Shown: in pieces, positions 33,465 through 44,753 of the stretch
Layout: every line of letters begins with the position of its first letter
Numbering within the stretch: the stretch's first letter is position 1
Assembly: GCA_023213395.1 (NCBI GenBank)
Contig: CM041465.1
Coordinates: forward strand, 78,995,741 to 79,059,740
Direction: 5' to 3'
DNA from: Cycas panzhihuaensis
Taxonomy: Eukaryota > Cycadophyta
Length of the DNA: 64,000 nt
Position numbers and translations under genes: made by a program
The notes under the pieces: model-generated
What the model was told of the DNA's origin: nothing
What the model saw: the letters and a program-made list of their open reading frames with translations, nothing else
Database searches by the model: none

Positions 33465-34600
33465 ATGGAAACAAACTTTGGAAATATGATTGTACCTAAA
33501 TTTGATGGATCTAACTTCCTTAATTAAAGTAGGAGAACGAGGCCAATATTCATAGCTAAGGACATGAGAAATTGTCGACAGAGGATATGATGACATTGAT
33601 AAAAATGCCACTATGGATGAACAAATAACTTATAAGGGATATGTCAGAAAAGACAATGAAGTCTTGGCCCTCATATTTTGTGCTTTAGAGGGCCACATAT
33701 TCCCTAGAGTTAGTGAAGCAATTACATCTAAAGGAGCTTGGGATACTCTAAAATGAATCTATGAAGAAGCAACATCTTCTAAGCTTCAAACACTTAGAAG
33801 TAAATTTGAGAATTTGAGGATGTCACCTAGGGAAAGTGTTAATGAGTTTATCACCAAGGTCCAAGACTTAGTTAATCAAATGAGATTCCTAGGAGAAGTG
33901 TTGACTGAACAAAGGGTTGTAGAAAGAATCTCGAGGTGTGTTGGAGAGGTTAAAAGATTTGAAATGGTAGCCACCAGCATTGAACTGTCTAAGGACCTAA
34001 GTGCCCTTCGGATTAAACAACTAAGGACCATGCTTCTTACAATTGAAGAAAAGAAAGGGGGACAAACACTGGAACATGCTTTTACCACAAAGACAAGGAT
34101 CAAACCAAATAATCAAGGTCAAAGTTCTAGGGGAAGGGATCAATCCCCTAGAGGAAGAGAAAAGAATCAAGGAACATATCAAAAATCAAACCCTATACAT
34201 CAAGGGTCAAGTCAAAGGTATCAAGGACCTCATCAAAGATATCAAGCACCAAATCATAGGTGCCAAGGGCAAAACAACTTCCAAAATCAAGGTAGATCTC
34301 AAGAACAAAATCAATGTTGCCATGGACATAACAATTGCCAAGGGCAAGGAAACTATCAAGGTCCAAGCCAACATTTTCAAGAACAAAATCAAATGAATTG
34401 TGAAGGCCCATTTTATGAAAGGAGAAGAGCAACCTCTAGAGGTAGAGGAACCTCTAGGAGTAGAAGTAATAGTCAAAGAGGTAGAGGACCCATTCAATGC
34501 TCTTTTTGCCATAAGTTGGGACATGTAGAAGACCATTGCTTTGCCAAGAAAGCTAATCAACAAAGGGGGACTGCAACCACTACAATTGAAAATAGAGACA
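33465..34600 (+). pseudogene. Copia gag, family D (broken)
   Basis: ATG 33465 (METNFGNMIVPKFDGSNF) starts the usual Copia gag with a stop soon after. The frame then recovers as YKGYVRKDNEVLALIFCALE, ITSKGAWDTL, a stop, and from 33814 a long open stretch: RSKFENLRMSPRESVNEFIT. Residues from about 34180 to 34400 form an unusual Gln-rich repeat (QGSSQRYQGPHQRYQ and similar), then an Arg/Gly/Ser tract, then the zinc knuckle CSFCHKLGHVEDHC (about 34498), complete in its ligands. Particle assembly and RNA binding are the expected roles. Confidence 0.9.
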
Positions 34601-34944
34601 ATGACAAACTCTTTCTATCAAGTCTTGTAGCTAGTGAAGAGGAGAACATCTGGTATATAGGTTTAGGGTGTTCAACCCATATGACTCATAAGGAGGAAAT
34701 CTTCAAGACCATTGATAGAACTAAAAAGGGGAAGATTATGTTTGGGGCCAACACTACCCATAAATCCATTAGCAAATGCAATATTACCATAACCATAGAA
34801 TTAGCTAAGAAAAGGTACATTGATGATGCATTACATGTACCAACCTTGAAGAAGAACTTGCTTTCGGTGGGTAAGATGATGGAACAAGATTACAAGGTTA
34901 TTTTTTACATTGGTGAGTGCACAATTAAAGATGAGATTGAATAA
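34601..34944 (+). pseudogene. Copia protease, family D (active site lost)
   Basis: This is continuous with gag. The expected D-S-G-A active site reads IWYIGLGCSTHMTHKEE near 34650, so the catalytic aspartate is replaced by Gly. The remainder (KKRYIDDALHVPTLKKNLLS) is conserved. The frame ends at a stop at 34942-34944. Confidence 0.85.
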
Positions 34945-35968
34945 AGCAATTGTAGCAAAAGGACAAATAACTAGTGACAGACTATTCAAGCTAGTCATCC
35001 CTTCAATAGATACCTATGCCTTGAAAGCCTCTACTAAAGTTGGCAGTGACACATGGCACAAGAGGTTTGGTCACTTAAATTATAGTAGTTTGGCCTTAAT
35101 GAAGAGGATGTAAATGGTTCATGGATTGCCAACCATAGAAACAGATAAGGAAATTTGTGAAGGTTGCCTACTAGGAAAACAACATCGAGAAAGTTTTCTA
35201 GATATCAACTATAGAGCCCAAGGTCCACTTCAGCTAATCCACACGAATCTATGTGGACCAATGGATGTACAATCTCTTAAAGGAACAAAGTACTTGATGA
35301 CATTTATTAATGATTTTACTAGAAACACATGGGTGTATTTCCTAAAGTTTAAATTAGATGCTTTCCAATGCTTTGTTGACTTCAAAGCCTTTGTGGAGAA
35401 ACAAAGTGGTCATAAGATTATCACTCTTAGATCAGATAATGGGGGAGAATTCATCTGAAATGAGTTCAAAGCATTTTGCACCTACCATGGTATTAGGAGA
35501 CAACTTACTAATCCATATACTCCACAACAAAATGGAGTGGCAGAGAGAAAAAATTGGACCATTATTGAAATGGCAAGATGTATGTTCAAAAACAAACATC
35601 TTGGACATGAACTTTGGGCAGAAATTGTACATAGAGTCATTTATCTATTGAATATGTGTACCACTAAGGCTCTTAGGTGGGTCACACCATACAAAACTTG
35701 GATAGGACATAAAGTAAGCATACATCACTTGAAAATTTTGGGGTGTCTGGTGTTTCCTCATATACCAAAGCAAAAGAGAACTAAATTAGATGACAAATGT
35801 ACCAAATGCATATTTATAGGATATTGTGATGCATCTAGATCCTATAAACTATTTGATCCTAAGGAAAAGAAAATAATCATGAGTAGAGATGTTATCTTCA
35901 AGGAAGATGATTATTATAAAGCAAAAAATAAAAAAAGACAAGGGAAAGAACATTATCGTGGAAATTGA
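34945..35968 (+). pseudogene. Copia integrase, family D (broken)
   Basis: The zinc-binding region is TWHKRFGHLNYSSLALMKRM, a stop, then ICEGCLLGKQHRESF. In the core the first catalytic acid is lost (HTNLCGPMD near 35240), the second is kept (LRSDNGGEF near 35430), a stop follows, and NGVAERKNWTIIEMARCMF (about 35530) keeps the glutamate. The C-terminal part ends KCIFIGYCDASRSYKLFDPK. The frame is otherwise open for long stretches, so decay is mainly by point mutation. Confidence 0.9.
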
Positions 35969-36189
35969 TTCATGTCCTAAATCAACAAATGTGCCAAATA
36001 TACATGAATCAAGTCTTAACGAAGCTAGACCCTCCACAATTAGTCAAAATGTTCCAAAATGGGTCCAAAAACATCATGATCCAGCAAACATGCTAGACAA
36101 TAACTTTGAAAGAAGATCTACTCCCTCCAATAGAGTCAACTTTTCTCTAATATGCCAAGTCATGGAATCACATCAGCCTCATACCTTTT

Positions 36190-36935
36190 AAGAGGCTAAT
36201 ACTAAAGAAGAATGAAAGGATGCAATACAAGAGGAATATAATATTTTAGTCAAGAATGATACTTGGGAATTGGTTAATCTACCTCCAAACAAGTCAACAA
36301 TTGGTACAAAATGGGTCTACAAGACAAAATTTAAGTCTGATGGCTCTATTGACAAGCATAAAGCAAGAATAGTAGCCAAAGGTTATGCTCAAATTGAGGG
36401 GATAGACTATAATGAAACATTTGCTCCTATAGCCAGAATGGAAACTGTATGTCTCATGTTGAGCCCAACTGCACAAAGGGTTGGACGGTCCAACAGATGG
36501 ATGTTAAAAGTGCTTTCTTAAATGGATACATAGAAAAGGAGATCTATGTTTAGCAACCAAAAGGCTTTGAAGTCAAGGCGGAGGAAAACAAGGTGTATAA
36601 GCTTAAAAAGGCCTTGTACGGATTAAAATAAACACCTAGAGCTTGGTACTCTAGGATTGACAAATACTTTAGAGACAAAGGATTCCCAAGAAGTCAATCG
36701 GATCCTAGCCTATACATCAAGATTGAAGGAGACTCAATATTAATTGTGGGACTATACGTTGATGACCTAGTCTACACAGGCAATGATCCCTAATTGTCAC
36801 AGAAATTCAAAGATGATATGTGCAAAGAATTTGAAATGAACAACTTGGGACTCGTGCATTACTTCCTAGGTTTTGAAAGTGTGACAAGATGAGAATGGGA
36901 TATTTGTATCCCAAAGAAAATATACCTTTGACCTT
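36190..36935 (+). pseudogene. Copia reverse transcriptase, family D (broken)
   Basis: It begins near NDTWELVNLPPNKSTIGTKW and runs KARIVAKGYAQIEGIDYNET (about 36360-36420). After a frameshift near 36475 it reads MDVKSAFLNGYIEKEIY, KKALYGLK and PRAWYSRIDKYF. The catalytic box LYVDDLVYTGND near 36753 is intact. A stop and a frameshift near 36795-36880 precede the linker to RNase H. Confidence 0.88.
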
Positions 36936-36950
36936 CTTCATAAATTCAAC

Positions 36951-37700
36951 ATGAGTGATTATAAAGCATTGGCTATACCAGCTGAAATCAAAATAAAGCT
37001 ATCCAAGTTTGAAGACTCTGCATCAATTGACTCTACACTTTATAGACAATTGATTGGTAGTTTGCTTTACTTGACATCGACTGGTCCAGATATCATGCAT
37101 TTAGTAAGTTTGGTATCTAGATTTATGCAAGAACCCAAGACATCACATTGGCAGGCAGCAAAAATAATTCTTCAATACTTGAAAGGCACGATTGACTATG
37201 GATTACTTTACAAATCTTCGATAGATTTCAGATTGGTTGGCTACATAGACTCTGATTGGGTAGGTTGTGTTGATGATAGGAAATCCACATCAGGTTATAC
37301 TTCCAATTTGGGATCAACCTCAATTGCTTGGAGTACTAAGAAGTAAAATACAATATCCTTGTCTATAGCAGAAGTAGAATATAAAGCAACTGTATCAGGA
37401 GCTTGTGAGTCAGTTTGGCTATGACGATTACTCCAAGATCTACAAGTAAAACAAGATGGATCTACACAAATGATGTGTGATAACCAAAGTACAATTCAAA
37501 TGACTCGTAATCCAATGTTTCATGGAAGAACAAGACACATCGAAACTCAACATCATTTTATCATGGAATTGGTACAAGCTAGCAAGATTGAATTAGTCTA
37601 CTTCAGCACAGAGGAACAGGTCGCAGATATCTTCACCAAGGCTCTGGGAAAGATCAAATTTTACAAATTCAGAGACAAGCTCAGAGTCTTCCCAAATAAA
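36951..37700 (+). pseudogene. Copia RNase H, family D (broken)
   Basis: The connection (YRQLIGSLLYLTSTGPDIMH, AAKIILQYLKGTIDYGL) is followed by SDWVGCVDDRKSTSGYTSNL. A stop occurs at 37344-37346 in the S-T-K-K motif. The next part has SIAEVEYKA, in which the acidic T-E-A-E-Y pattern is degraded, then CDNQSTIQMTRNPMFHGRTR and QVADIFTKALGK. It ends just before the polypurine tract ATGGGGGAGAAA at about 37705-37716. Confidence 0.9.
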
Positions 37701-37716
37701 CATTATGGGGGAGAAA

Positions 37717-37886
37717 TGTTGGGTTAATGTTCATTTTAAATTATTAAAGGGTGTGTCGGCATTGGCGCTGGTGGAGCTAACTTTAGCCAACCCCAACCAA
37801 CTTTTAATTATTTTTTTTAAATGGTATTTCTCAACACCAAAGACGGTAGACATTGGGCTTTGCTCAACATCCCATCTATTTATATC
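37717..37886 (+). repeat. 3' LTR of family D Copia, first part
   Basis: This aligns with the first 170 bases of 30626-30905, ending CTATTTATATC where the minus-strand family B element inserted. The rest of this LTR is at 44080-44190. Confidence 0.9.
37882..37886. repeat. Left target site duplication ATATC
   Basis: ATATC precedes the LTR at 37887 and recurs at 44075-44079 after the other LTR. Confidence 0.93.
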
Positions 37887-38239
37887 TGTTCGAGAACATG
37901 AAATCATACAAATATGTTCCCATCTGTAGAATTTTTAACCATACACAACAAGCAAACAAAAATATACACAAAATACACATGCACAATATAGATGATTTAC
38001 GTGGAAAAACCCTTCCGAAAAAAACCCGCCACAAAAGATCCTTCTGGATCACATTGATTATTTCACAATTGATTTGATACATTGAATACACAAGGGATTA
38101 AGCTTTTATATTTTTCCAAGAGGTGTCACCCGATTAGGGTTGTAACCCTCTAATTATCTTGCACTTTTTCGCTTAATCATCTTAGTTAAACCACATTAAT
38201 ATTAACTCAATGGCTTAACAAAAAATTGCCATGTTAACA
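37887..38239 (-). repeat. 3' LTR of minus-strand family B Copia
   Basis: 353 bases. On the minus strand it starts TGTTAACATGGC and ends TTCTCGAACA. It is preceded (minus strand) by the tract CACATTAAGGGGGGA at 38240-38254. Confidence 0.93.
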
Positions 38240-38419
38240 TCCCCCCTTAATGTGAATGTGCGGAGCCTACAACCTACAATAGTTGTGTTATCATGAAGGC
38301 TGGGACTATCCTCTAGCTTCTTTATCCTTGTCGATACATCCCCCCTTAAGAATAATATCGATGAGTCCTAATTTGGTATGCATCTTCATAAATTGATCTT
38401 CAGTAAGTGGCTTGGTGAG

Positions 38420-39430
38420 CATGTCCACAAGTTGAAATTCATGCAGACAATAGTTGACCTGAAACTTCCCTGACTTAATCTATTCACAAATGTAGTGGTG
38501 CTAAATCTCAATATGCTTCGTATGCACATGAAACTCTGGATTCTTCGACAGTCGAATGGTACTCTGGTTATCAACAAAGATAATTAAATGTCCATTGGAA
38601 ACTCCAAGAGACCTTGCAACCATACAACTTTGTTTGCACTAACACTGAGTCCTTGATATTCTGCCTCTATGGAAGATAGCACCACTATTTGCTGCTTTTT
38701 CAACTGCCACGAAACAAATCCATAAATGACACCAAATATGTATCCAACAGTGGATTTTTATTGTCAAAGTATCCTCCCAAATCAGCATGTAGCCATGCAA
38801 CCTTATCTCCTCACCTGGACGGTATTCGAGACCAAGACTGATTGTCCCTTTTAGATATTTCAGAATCCGCTTTACTACAACCAAATGAGGCTCCTGAGGA
38901 TTTAGCGTGTAGCAGAAAACCAATCCAACAGTGTAGGAGATATCTAATCTGGTATGAGTTAAGTAGATCAAACTCCCTACCAATTGGTGATACTTCGCTC
39001 CATTTACAGAGGGTTTGGCCATATCCTTCTGCAATCTTGCACCCTTTACGTATGGTGTTACAATAGGTTTGCAATTTTGCATCCCAAACTTATCTAATAG
39101 GTTCTTCACGTACTGCGATTGCAACAACATGATTCGATCATCCGTCTGACTGATCTGAATGCCCAAGAAATAGTGAAGTCTCATGAGGTCTGTCATGTTG
39201 AAAGAAGCACCTAAATTGGACTTGACTTCTACTATAGTCTTGGCACAGTTACTGTCGATGATTAAATCATCCACATACACCACACAAGCAACTATTGAAG
39301 TCCCTTTCCTTTTCACATACAAATTCAAGTCGAGTTCAGAAATCTCGAAATCTTCAGCTTTTAACTTGGCATCTATCTTCTGATACCAAGCACAGGGTGC
39401 TTATTTTAGTCCATAGATTGATTTCTTTAA
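38420..39430 (-). pseudogene. Copia RT C-terminal half and RNase H, family B
   Basis: The minus-strand frame from 39328 reads MNLYVKRKGTSIVACVVYVD with the Y-V-D-D-L-I box at about 39255-39272, then LRLHYFLGIQIS and YVKNLLDKFGMQNCKPIVTP. The connection VGSLIYLTHTRLDISYTVGL and VKRILKYLKGTISLGLEYRP follows. A frameshift near 38760 degrades the RNase H start, and later motifs (NQSTIRLSKNPEFHVHTKHI) appear in another frame to about 38500. The catalytic RT pair is kept. Confidence 0.9.
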
Positions 39431-39900
39431 TCAGCAAACAAGATGCTCCTGACCTTCCTTAATGAATCCTAGAGGCAGCAACATATATATCTCCTCCTTT
39501 AGATCTCCATTAAGGAATGCAGACTTGATGCCCATCTAGTGTAACTCCCAACCGTAAGCAGCTACTAAGGAAATGATCAATCAGACCGTTGCCATTCTCG
39601 AGACCGATGCAAACATCTCCTCATAGTCAATTCCTTCTTTTTGCTTCAATCCTTGAGCGATAAGTCTAGCCTTGTACTTGTCCACCTCTCCATCAAAGTG
39701 GAACTTCGTCTTATAAACCCACTTGCATCCAACAAGGTTATTCATTGGGGGAAGCGGAACTAAATCCCACATATCGTTCTTTATCAACGAACCATACTCT
39801 TCCTCCATTGCAACTCTCCAACATGGATCTCCTTTTGCTTCATCAAATGAAGCAAGATCATTGGAGTTTTTGGTGTCTACCAGTAGTGTTTGACGAGCAT
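39431..39900 (-). pseudogene. Copia RT N-terminal half, family B (stops)
   Basis: On the minus strand, WRVAMEEEYGSLIKNDMWDL, CKWVYKTKFHFDGEVDKYKA and LIAQGLKQKEGIDYEEMFAS occupy 39850-39590. A stop follows, then GIKSAFLNGDLKEEIYM and KKSIYGLK, again with single stops. These cover the finger and palm start of RT. Confidence 0.88.
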
Positions 39901-41100
39901 GCTAACTTCTTGTTCTTCTGTCATCAGTCAGGGTGTGCATCGCCATACCGGAATCTTTGATAGTCTTCCCTACCCATAATGGTATAGAAGGACCTGTTGC
40001 TGGAGGTACTTCTTCTCGCGGCAGCTCCTCACTATTACTCGTCCCACTTGGTCCTGCTTCCTCATGTATTCCAGCGACTGGCTCATCATCCTTTTCGCCT
40101 GATGAATCTAGGAATAGGAGTAGGGGGTAAAAAGGCTCTTCTAATGATCTATCAACATGATACGTCGATGAACCATCAAATTTTACATCCTGACTAACCA
40201 TAATCTTCTTCCTCTGTGGATCTCATAGTCTGTAAGCTTTATTCTAATCACTATACCCCATGAATATACACTTCAAACTCTTTCAATCGAACTTCTTGCG
40301 AGTATCATCTGGGATGTGGGCATAACCAATACACCCAAAAGTTCTCAAATGGCTAATGACAGGCTTTTGAATAGTCCATTTCTCTTCGGGGGTCATGCTA
40401 TGAATTGCCTGAGTGGGTAACCGGTTCAAAATATACACAGCAGTTGCCACAGCTTCTGCCCAAAACATCGATGGCTAGTTTTTAGCGTGCACCATACACC
40501 TTGCCATCTCCATCATGGTATGGCTCTTTCGTTCAGCAACTCCATTCTATTGTGGGGTATACAAGACTATAAATTCCTACTTAATACCATGATTGTGGAA
40601 GAACTGATTAAATGCATGATTGTCGTATTCCTTGCCATTATCACTTCTTAATGACTTAATTTTCTTATCACTTTTGTTTTCTACCATCACTTTCCAGTCA
40701 CGAAAGCGATCAAACACATCTGACTTGTTTTTGAGAAAGTAAACCCAAGCCTTCCTAGTGTAATCATCTACAAACACAAGGGTGTAATGAGCTCCTAATA
40801 TCAAAGGGTTTGGGAGAGGACCCATTATATCTGAATGCACAAGCTCCAACTTCTCCTCGGCTCTCTAGGCATTCTTCCAAGCAAAAGGGTAACGGTGATG
40901 CTTGCCATACATACACCCTTCACAAACACCATCTAAGTAGGAAACTGATGGCAAACCTTCCACCATCTTCAACCTCTTCAGAAGTGCGATGCTCCTACAA
41001 TTAAGGTGTCCTAGGCGATTATGCCAAAGTCTACTCACATCATCAGTGTTGGCAACAAAGGCATAAGACTTTTTTTGAGATTGAAATTTATCAAACACCC
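39901..41100 (-). pseudogene. Copia integrase, family B (stops)
   Basis: The GAG-pre-integrase zinc region is LWHNRLGHLNCRSIALLKRL with CEGCMYGKHH (41020-40890). The core has HSDIMGPLP (about 40840), FVDDYTRKAWVYFLKNK, LRSDNGKEYDNHAFNQFF (about 40650) and NGVAERKSHTMMEMARC after two stops, so all three acids D, D and E are present. The C-terminal part (FWAEAVATAVYILNRLP, ISHLRTFGCIGYAHIP) and a hydrophilic Ser/Glu/Pro linker (40201-39902) lead into RT. Confidence 0.92.
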
Positions 41101-41640
41101 AGAAGTTGTCTTTGACTTTTCCAGTAGCAATGACTGAGAAGTTCTACTTCAGATCCTTAATCAAACATCTATCATTGTAAAGCTCCACTTCCATACCTTG
41201 TTTGCAGATTTTCTGCGCTGAAAGAAGGTTCAACTACATCTTGAGTACATAGTATACCCTAGTAAACTTACCACCTACAATGGATACTTTACTAATACCT
41301 TCCACCGGCAATACGCGAGCATCTCAAAGGACAATTTTTGCACCACTATGATTTTCGTTTGCCATATCAAAGTTGCGCTTATGGTAAGAGATATGCTTTT
41401 GCGCTCTAGAGTCAAGCACCCAATAATTTCTCTGATTTGATTCAGCTAATAAGGTTTTTGCTCTGGCACAATAAGCAACAACGCTCTTTCCTTTATCATC
41501 CTCGTTTACTTTGCACTTGTTACGTCTTTTGAACCAACAATTCTTCTCTCTGTGACCATCCTTCTTGTAGTAATTGCATTTTCCATTAAATTTCTTCTTT
41601 TCACATGAACTTTCTCCAGATTTTTATATAATCTTCTCCT
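41101..41640 (-). pseudogene. Copia zinc knuckle and protease, family B (degraded)
   Basis: The minus strand reads CNYYKKDGHREKNCWFK, a zinc knuckle whose second Cys is Tyr (about 41580-41535), followed by the protease active site WVLDSRAQKHISYHKRNFD (about 41430-41375), where the glycine of D-S-G is Arg. LLSAQKICKQGMEVELYNDR follows. Single stops interrupt the frame. Confidence 0.85.
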
Positions 41641-41641
41641 C

Positions 41642-42330
41642 CTAAGTGACCTCCTTCTTCTGAGTCTTCATGGCTAAGGTTTGACTTGATTCAGAACCTC
41701 CAAGCATACCATGATGTTTCAGCTTGGCATCCTCCACTAGAATTAGGTTTTCAAGCCCATCAAAAGTTTCTACCTCCATCACCTTATCTTTATCGTATAT
41801 GGTTTGAAAAGCAGTGAATGTAGTTGATAGCTTTGACATGATTATTGTGAACAACAATGCATCATCGATCGAATTCTGCTTCAGTTCTTCTAGCTTATTC
41901 TTCAAGTCTGTAATCTTGTTTAGGTAGGAGTTTATGTTGTTCTCATCTTCCACACGCGAATTGAGTAACTCCAACATCAGGGCAAGACGTCTATTCGTCT
42001 TCTTCTTCTCAAAGGTTTTACACAGTTTTGTCCAAATTTCGTTTGGTTTGTCTAGATTGTGAACCAAGGCTCTCTAGTCCGACGCCAATGATAGTTTCAA
42101 CAATCCTACAGCCATGAGTTCTTCTCTTCAAGTCGAACATGCTCTTTATGGTCTAATGGAATCACATCCACTTTAGCCTTAGTGATACCCCAGAGTTGAT
42201 TCACCATCAAAATAAGCTCCATATTGGCCTTCCACTCGCTAAAATTGTTACCATTGAAGATAACCTTGGGCATAATGTGCTTCGTCTCAAGAAACAGGCT
42301 TCAACATGCAACAAACGACACCAAAATGAT
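41642..42330 (-). pseudogene. Copia gag, family B (broken near N-terminus)
   Basis: The gag start region lies near 42290 (MPKVIFNGNNFSEWKANMEL, minus strand), followed by WGITKAKVDVIPL and a short frameshifted, stop-containing stretch around 42060-42130. From 42067 the frame is open for 141 residues: PNEIWTKLCKTFEKKKTNRR, LNSRVEDENNINSYLNKITD and LKNKLEELKQNSIDDALLFT. This is the UBN2-type gag core, predicted largely helical. Confidence 0.88.
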
Positions 42331-43690
42331 TTTCTAATAGACCTTCTAGGCAAAATGCACCATTGTGGTCCCTTCTAGCTAAAGGGCATACTCTGAGGGT
42401 ATACTAAACACTAACTATGCAAGCCTTAAGCGGCTCACCAACTATTCTCCCCTCACAAACGACTACAAATGCTTTTAAATGAACTCAAAAGTCTCAAAAA
42501 TAACCCTTAAGTTACTTAGAAAAGTTCTCTAAGAACTGAGGATGACTTCACACAACAATAATACATGATCTCCAAGTCAAAAAAAAAAAAAAAAAAATCT
42601 CCTCGATCTACACTCAAAACGGGCCAAGAATGCTTCAAATAACTTTCATACTATCAAATATTTCATGAATCAATGGTCTAAGGGCCTTTTATAAAGTTAT
42701 ATTATAAGAGGAATATGCCAAAAGGCATGTTCCAAGAGGTGTGGCTTTTGATAAGCCTCATCCGTTTGTCACTTAACCCATGTGCCTCAAATCACCCACA
42801 TATGAGATTTAATCAACCTAAAGTCTAAACCGTAGGCAAAGACAAAATCAAAGTGATATATGGAGTCACCACGGGATTTGCGACAGTCGGATAGAGAAAG
42901 AGACAATTGCGGACTTGCGTGCATCACCAATGGACCAACGCACATATATATAAGTCTCTACGCACCTATATGGCTAATACATAGCCTGAATGTTGTCCAA
43001 ATACCTTCAAATACACCTAGTCAACACTATTGAGCACCCAACCAACATTAAAACTCACCCAACCACCTCTAAACACTAGATGCAGGCTATGTTTATGCAT
43101 ACGACTGATATAAGGGAGCCTCTCTCATATATAAAGGCACTACGACTCAAAGTTCAGGCATAGCGAGCTAAATAGCTATTCGTATTGCTATATATTTAGT
43201 CCAGTCTTAATACAGAGGGCAAAACACTCCAAACAAGGCTCCAATCTCTCCCTTACATAGACAAGATATATTTAACAACAATAAAAGCTTGCTTTCTTTG
43301 AATTTTATAGTGCTTTTGTTGAGTAAAGAACCGACTTACGTGCATACATGGATGGCTTGTCCTTACTGTCGTTGAATCACCTTCAGTACGTGCTCTGTTG
43401 GCTTGAATCACCCCAACAGATCATCAACCTACTTCGGATGGCTCCGTATGAGCCAACTCATACCACAGATATGGTCTTCATGTCTGATTATTAACTCCAA
43501 TAGACCCTTATGCTTCGTTGATTAATGATTTTCACTGCTTCAACCACCACTGATATACTGTGCCTGCTTCTGCACGTTGTTGGAGTTGATGAACCCTCAT
43601 GACAAGCCCTAGGTTTGACGGGTTCACCTGGCAACCGACGATCTCACCGCTCTATTCAACGTCAGACTTCAACTGTGTAGGACCCTACAA
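42331..43690 (-). other. Leader of minus-strand family B Copia
   Basis: About 1.36 kb between primer site and gag. It contains a poly-A run (42578-42597, plus strand) and TATATATA near 42949. Nothing coding is recognised. The complement of the primer site, CTCTGATACCA, sits at 43691-43701. Confidence 0.75.
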
Positions 43691-43701
43691 CTCTGATACC
43701 A

Positions 43702-44074
43702 TGTTTGAGAACATGAAATATGCAGATATGTTCCCATCTGTAAAACCTTTAACCATACACAGCAAACAAACAAAAAAACACATAGAATACACATGCACAG
43801 TACACAAGATTTATGTGGGAAAACCCTTTCGGAAAAACATCCACCACAAAAGATGCTTCTCGGTCACATTGATTATTTCACAATTGATTTGATATATTGA
43901 ATGCACAAGGGCTCAAGGCTTTTATATTCTTCCAAGAGGTGTCACCCGATTAGGGTTGTAACACCCGATTAAGGTTGTAACTCTCCAAATATCTCGCACC
44001 TTTTCGCTTAATCACCTTAGTTAAACCACATTAATATTAATGTAGTGGCTTAACAAACAACTGCCACATTAACA
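43702..44074 (-). repeat. 5' LTR of minus-strand family B Copia
   Basis: 373 bases. It is 20 longer than its partner, because of a 19-bp tandem duplication at 43943-43980 and a one-base gap. On the minus strand it ends TTCTCAAACA directly before the primer site TGGTATCAGAG. Confidence 0.93.
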
Positions 44075-44079
44075 ATATC
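44075..44079. repeat. Right target site duplication ATATC
   Basis: Direct repeat of 37882-37886. Confidence 0.93.
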
Positions 44080-44190
44080 GGGCCTCGTGGCCCCCTAGTG
44101 TTTTTTAACACCACCATCTTTACAAAAATTATGTTATATTCTTTAATATGGCTTTGTAATCATTGTTCTCTTTGACTCCCTTTGCCTTCA
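44080..44190 (+). repeat. 3' LTR of family D Copia, second part
   Basis: It continues the alignment to 30626-30905 from GGGCCTC to TTGCCTTCA. With 37717-37886 it rebuilds a 281-base LTR against 280 in the 5' copy. Confidence 0.9.
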
Positions 44191-44195
44191 GTCAA

Positions 44196-44652
44196 GCCCC
44201 AACCTAAGTCATATTATTCTAAAAATTTCCTAGGTTACTTTCCCCAATATCATTTTCCTCATCCACATCCTCGCCTTGCATTCCTTCATTTTCCCTTCAA
44301 GAACAAACTCAAATGGATAAAATATGCAAACAAATGAAAGACCTCAAGCAAGTCGAATACAAAATACATAGGTCCTAGTATCCCTTGAGTTTAGAGTCTT
44401 GTACAAAATCCATCCTTATCAAGGCATTATCATGAACAAGAAAAGGGGACACTTGGGTTGCTTTGAGAAGATGACATAAAGAAAGACCAAATGCCTATGA
44501 TATTTGGCTTTTAGTAAGTGATGGATTGAAGGCGTACATTGCCTCTCCCACACTTGTAGGCAACACCGTGTAAGGAAGTACATGCTTTGAATCTACAAGT
44601 GAAAAAATAATAATATTTGGAGGGTGAAGTATTTTTTGATGAAGGGAGGGAT
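44196..44652 (+). other. 3' internal end of old Gypsy-type element
   Basis: It resumes the pyrimidine-rich internal sequence for about 90 bases and then shows short broken frames such as LYKIHPYQGIIMNKKRGHLG and YDIWLLVSDGLKAYIASPT. It ends with a purine tract (GATGAAGGGAGGGA) next to the LTR at 44653. No domain is recognised. Confidence 0.5.
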
Positions 44653-44712
44653 TGTAATAATTAGAAATAATTATTAGTAATAAATTAGTATTGAATTCAT
44701 TGTTTAATTTAA

Positions 44713-44753
<41 letters not shown>

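Larger units (their letters stand above)
37887..44074 (-). mobile_element. Complete Copia element, family B, minus strand
   Basis: A 6.19-kb element read right to left: 5' LTR 43702-44074, primer site complement at about 43691-43701, leader, gag, protease, integrase, RT, RNase H, polypurine tract, 3' LTR 37887-38239. It is flanked by ATATC inside the 3' LTR of the family D Copia, so it is younger than that element. LTR divergence of roughly 11-12% agrees. The gag-pol frame is nearly continuous and broken mostly by in-frame stops, unlike the indel-ridden family A copies. Confidence 0.94.
30626..44190 (+). mobile_element. Copia element, family D, with its 3' LTR split by another Copia
   Basis: The 5' LTR is 30626-30905. 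Gag to RNase H runs 33465-37700. The 3' LTR starts at 37717, is interrupted at 37887-44079 by a minus-strand element with duplicated target, and finishes at 44190. Flanks TTCAA (30621-30625) and GTCAA (44191-44195) match at four of five bases, a decayed target duplication. LTR divergence is about 13% by hand count. The leader of about 2.5 kb is unusually long for Copia. Confidence 0.9.

Noticed and set aside
34193-34563. Minus-strand open frames opposite family D gag
   Set aside because: They mirror the Gln-rich repeat of gag on the sense strand and have no independent support.
37853-38077. Short open frames across the junction of the family D and family B LTRs
   Set aside because: They span an insertion junction and contain only LTR sequence.
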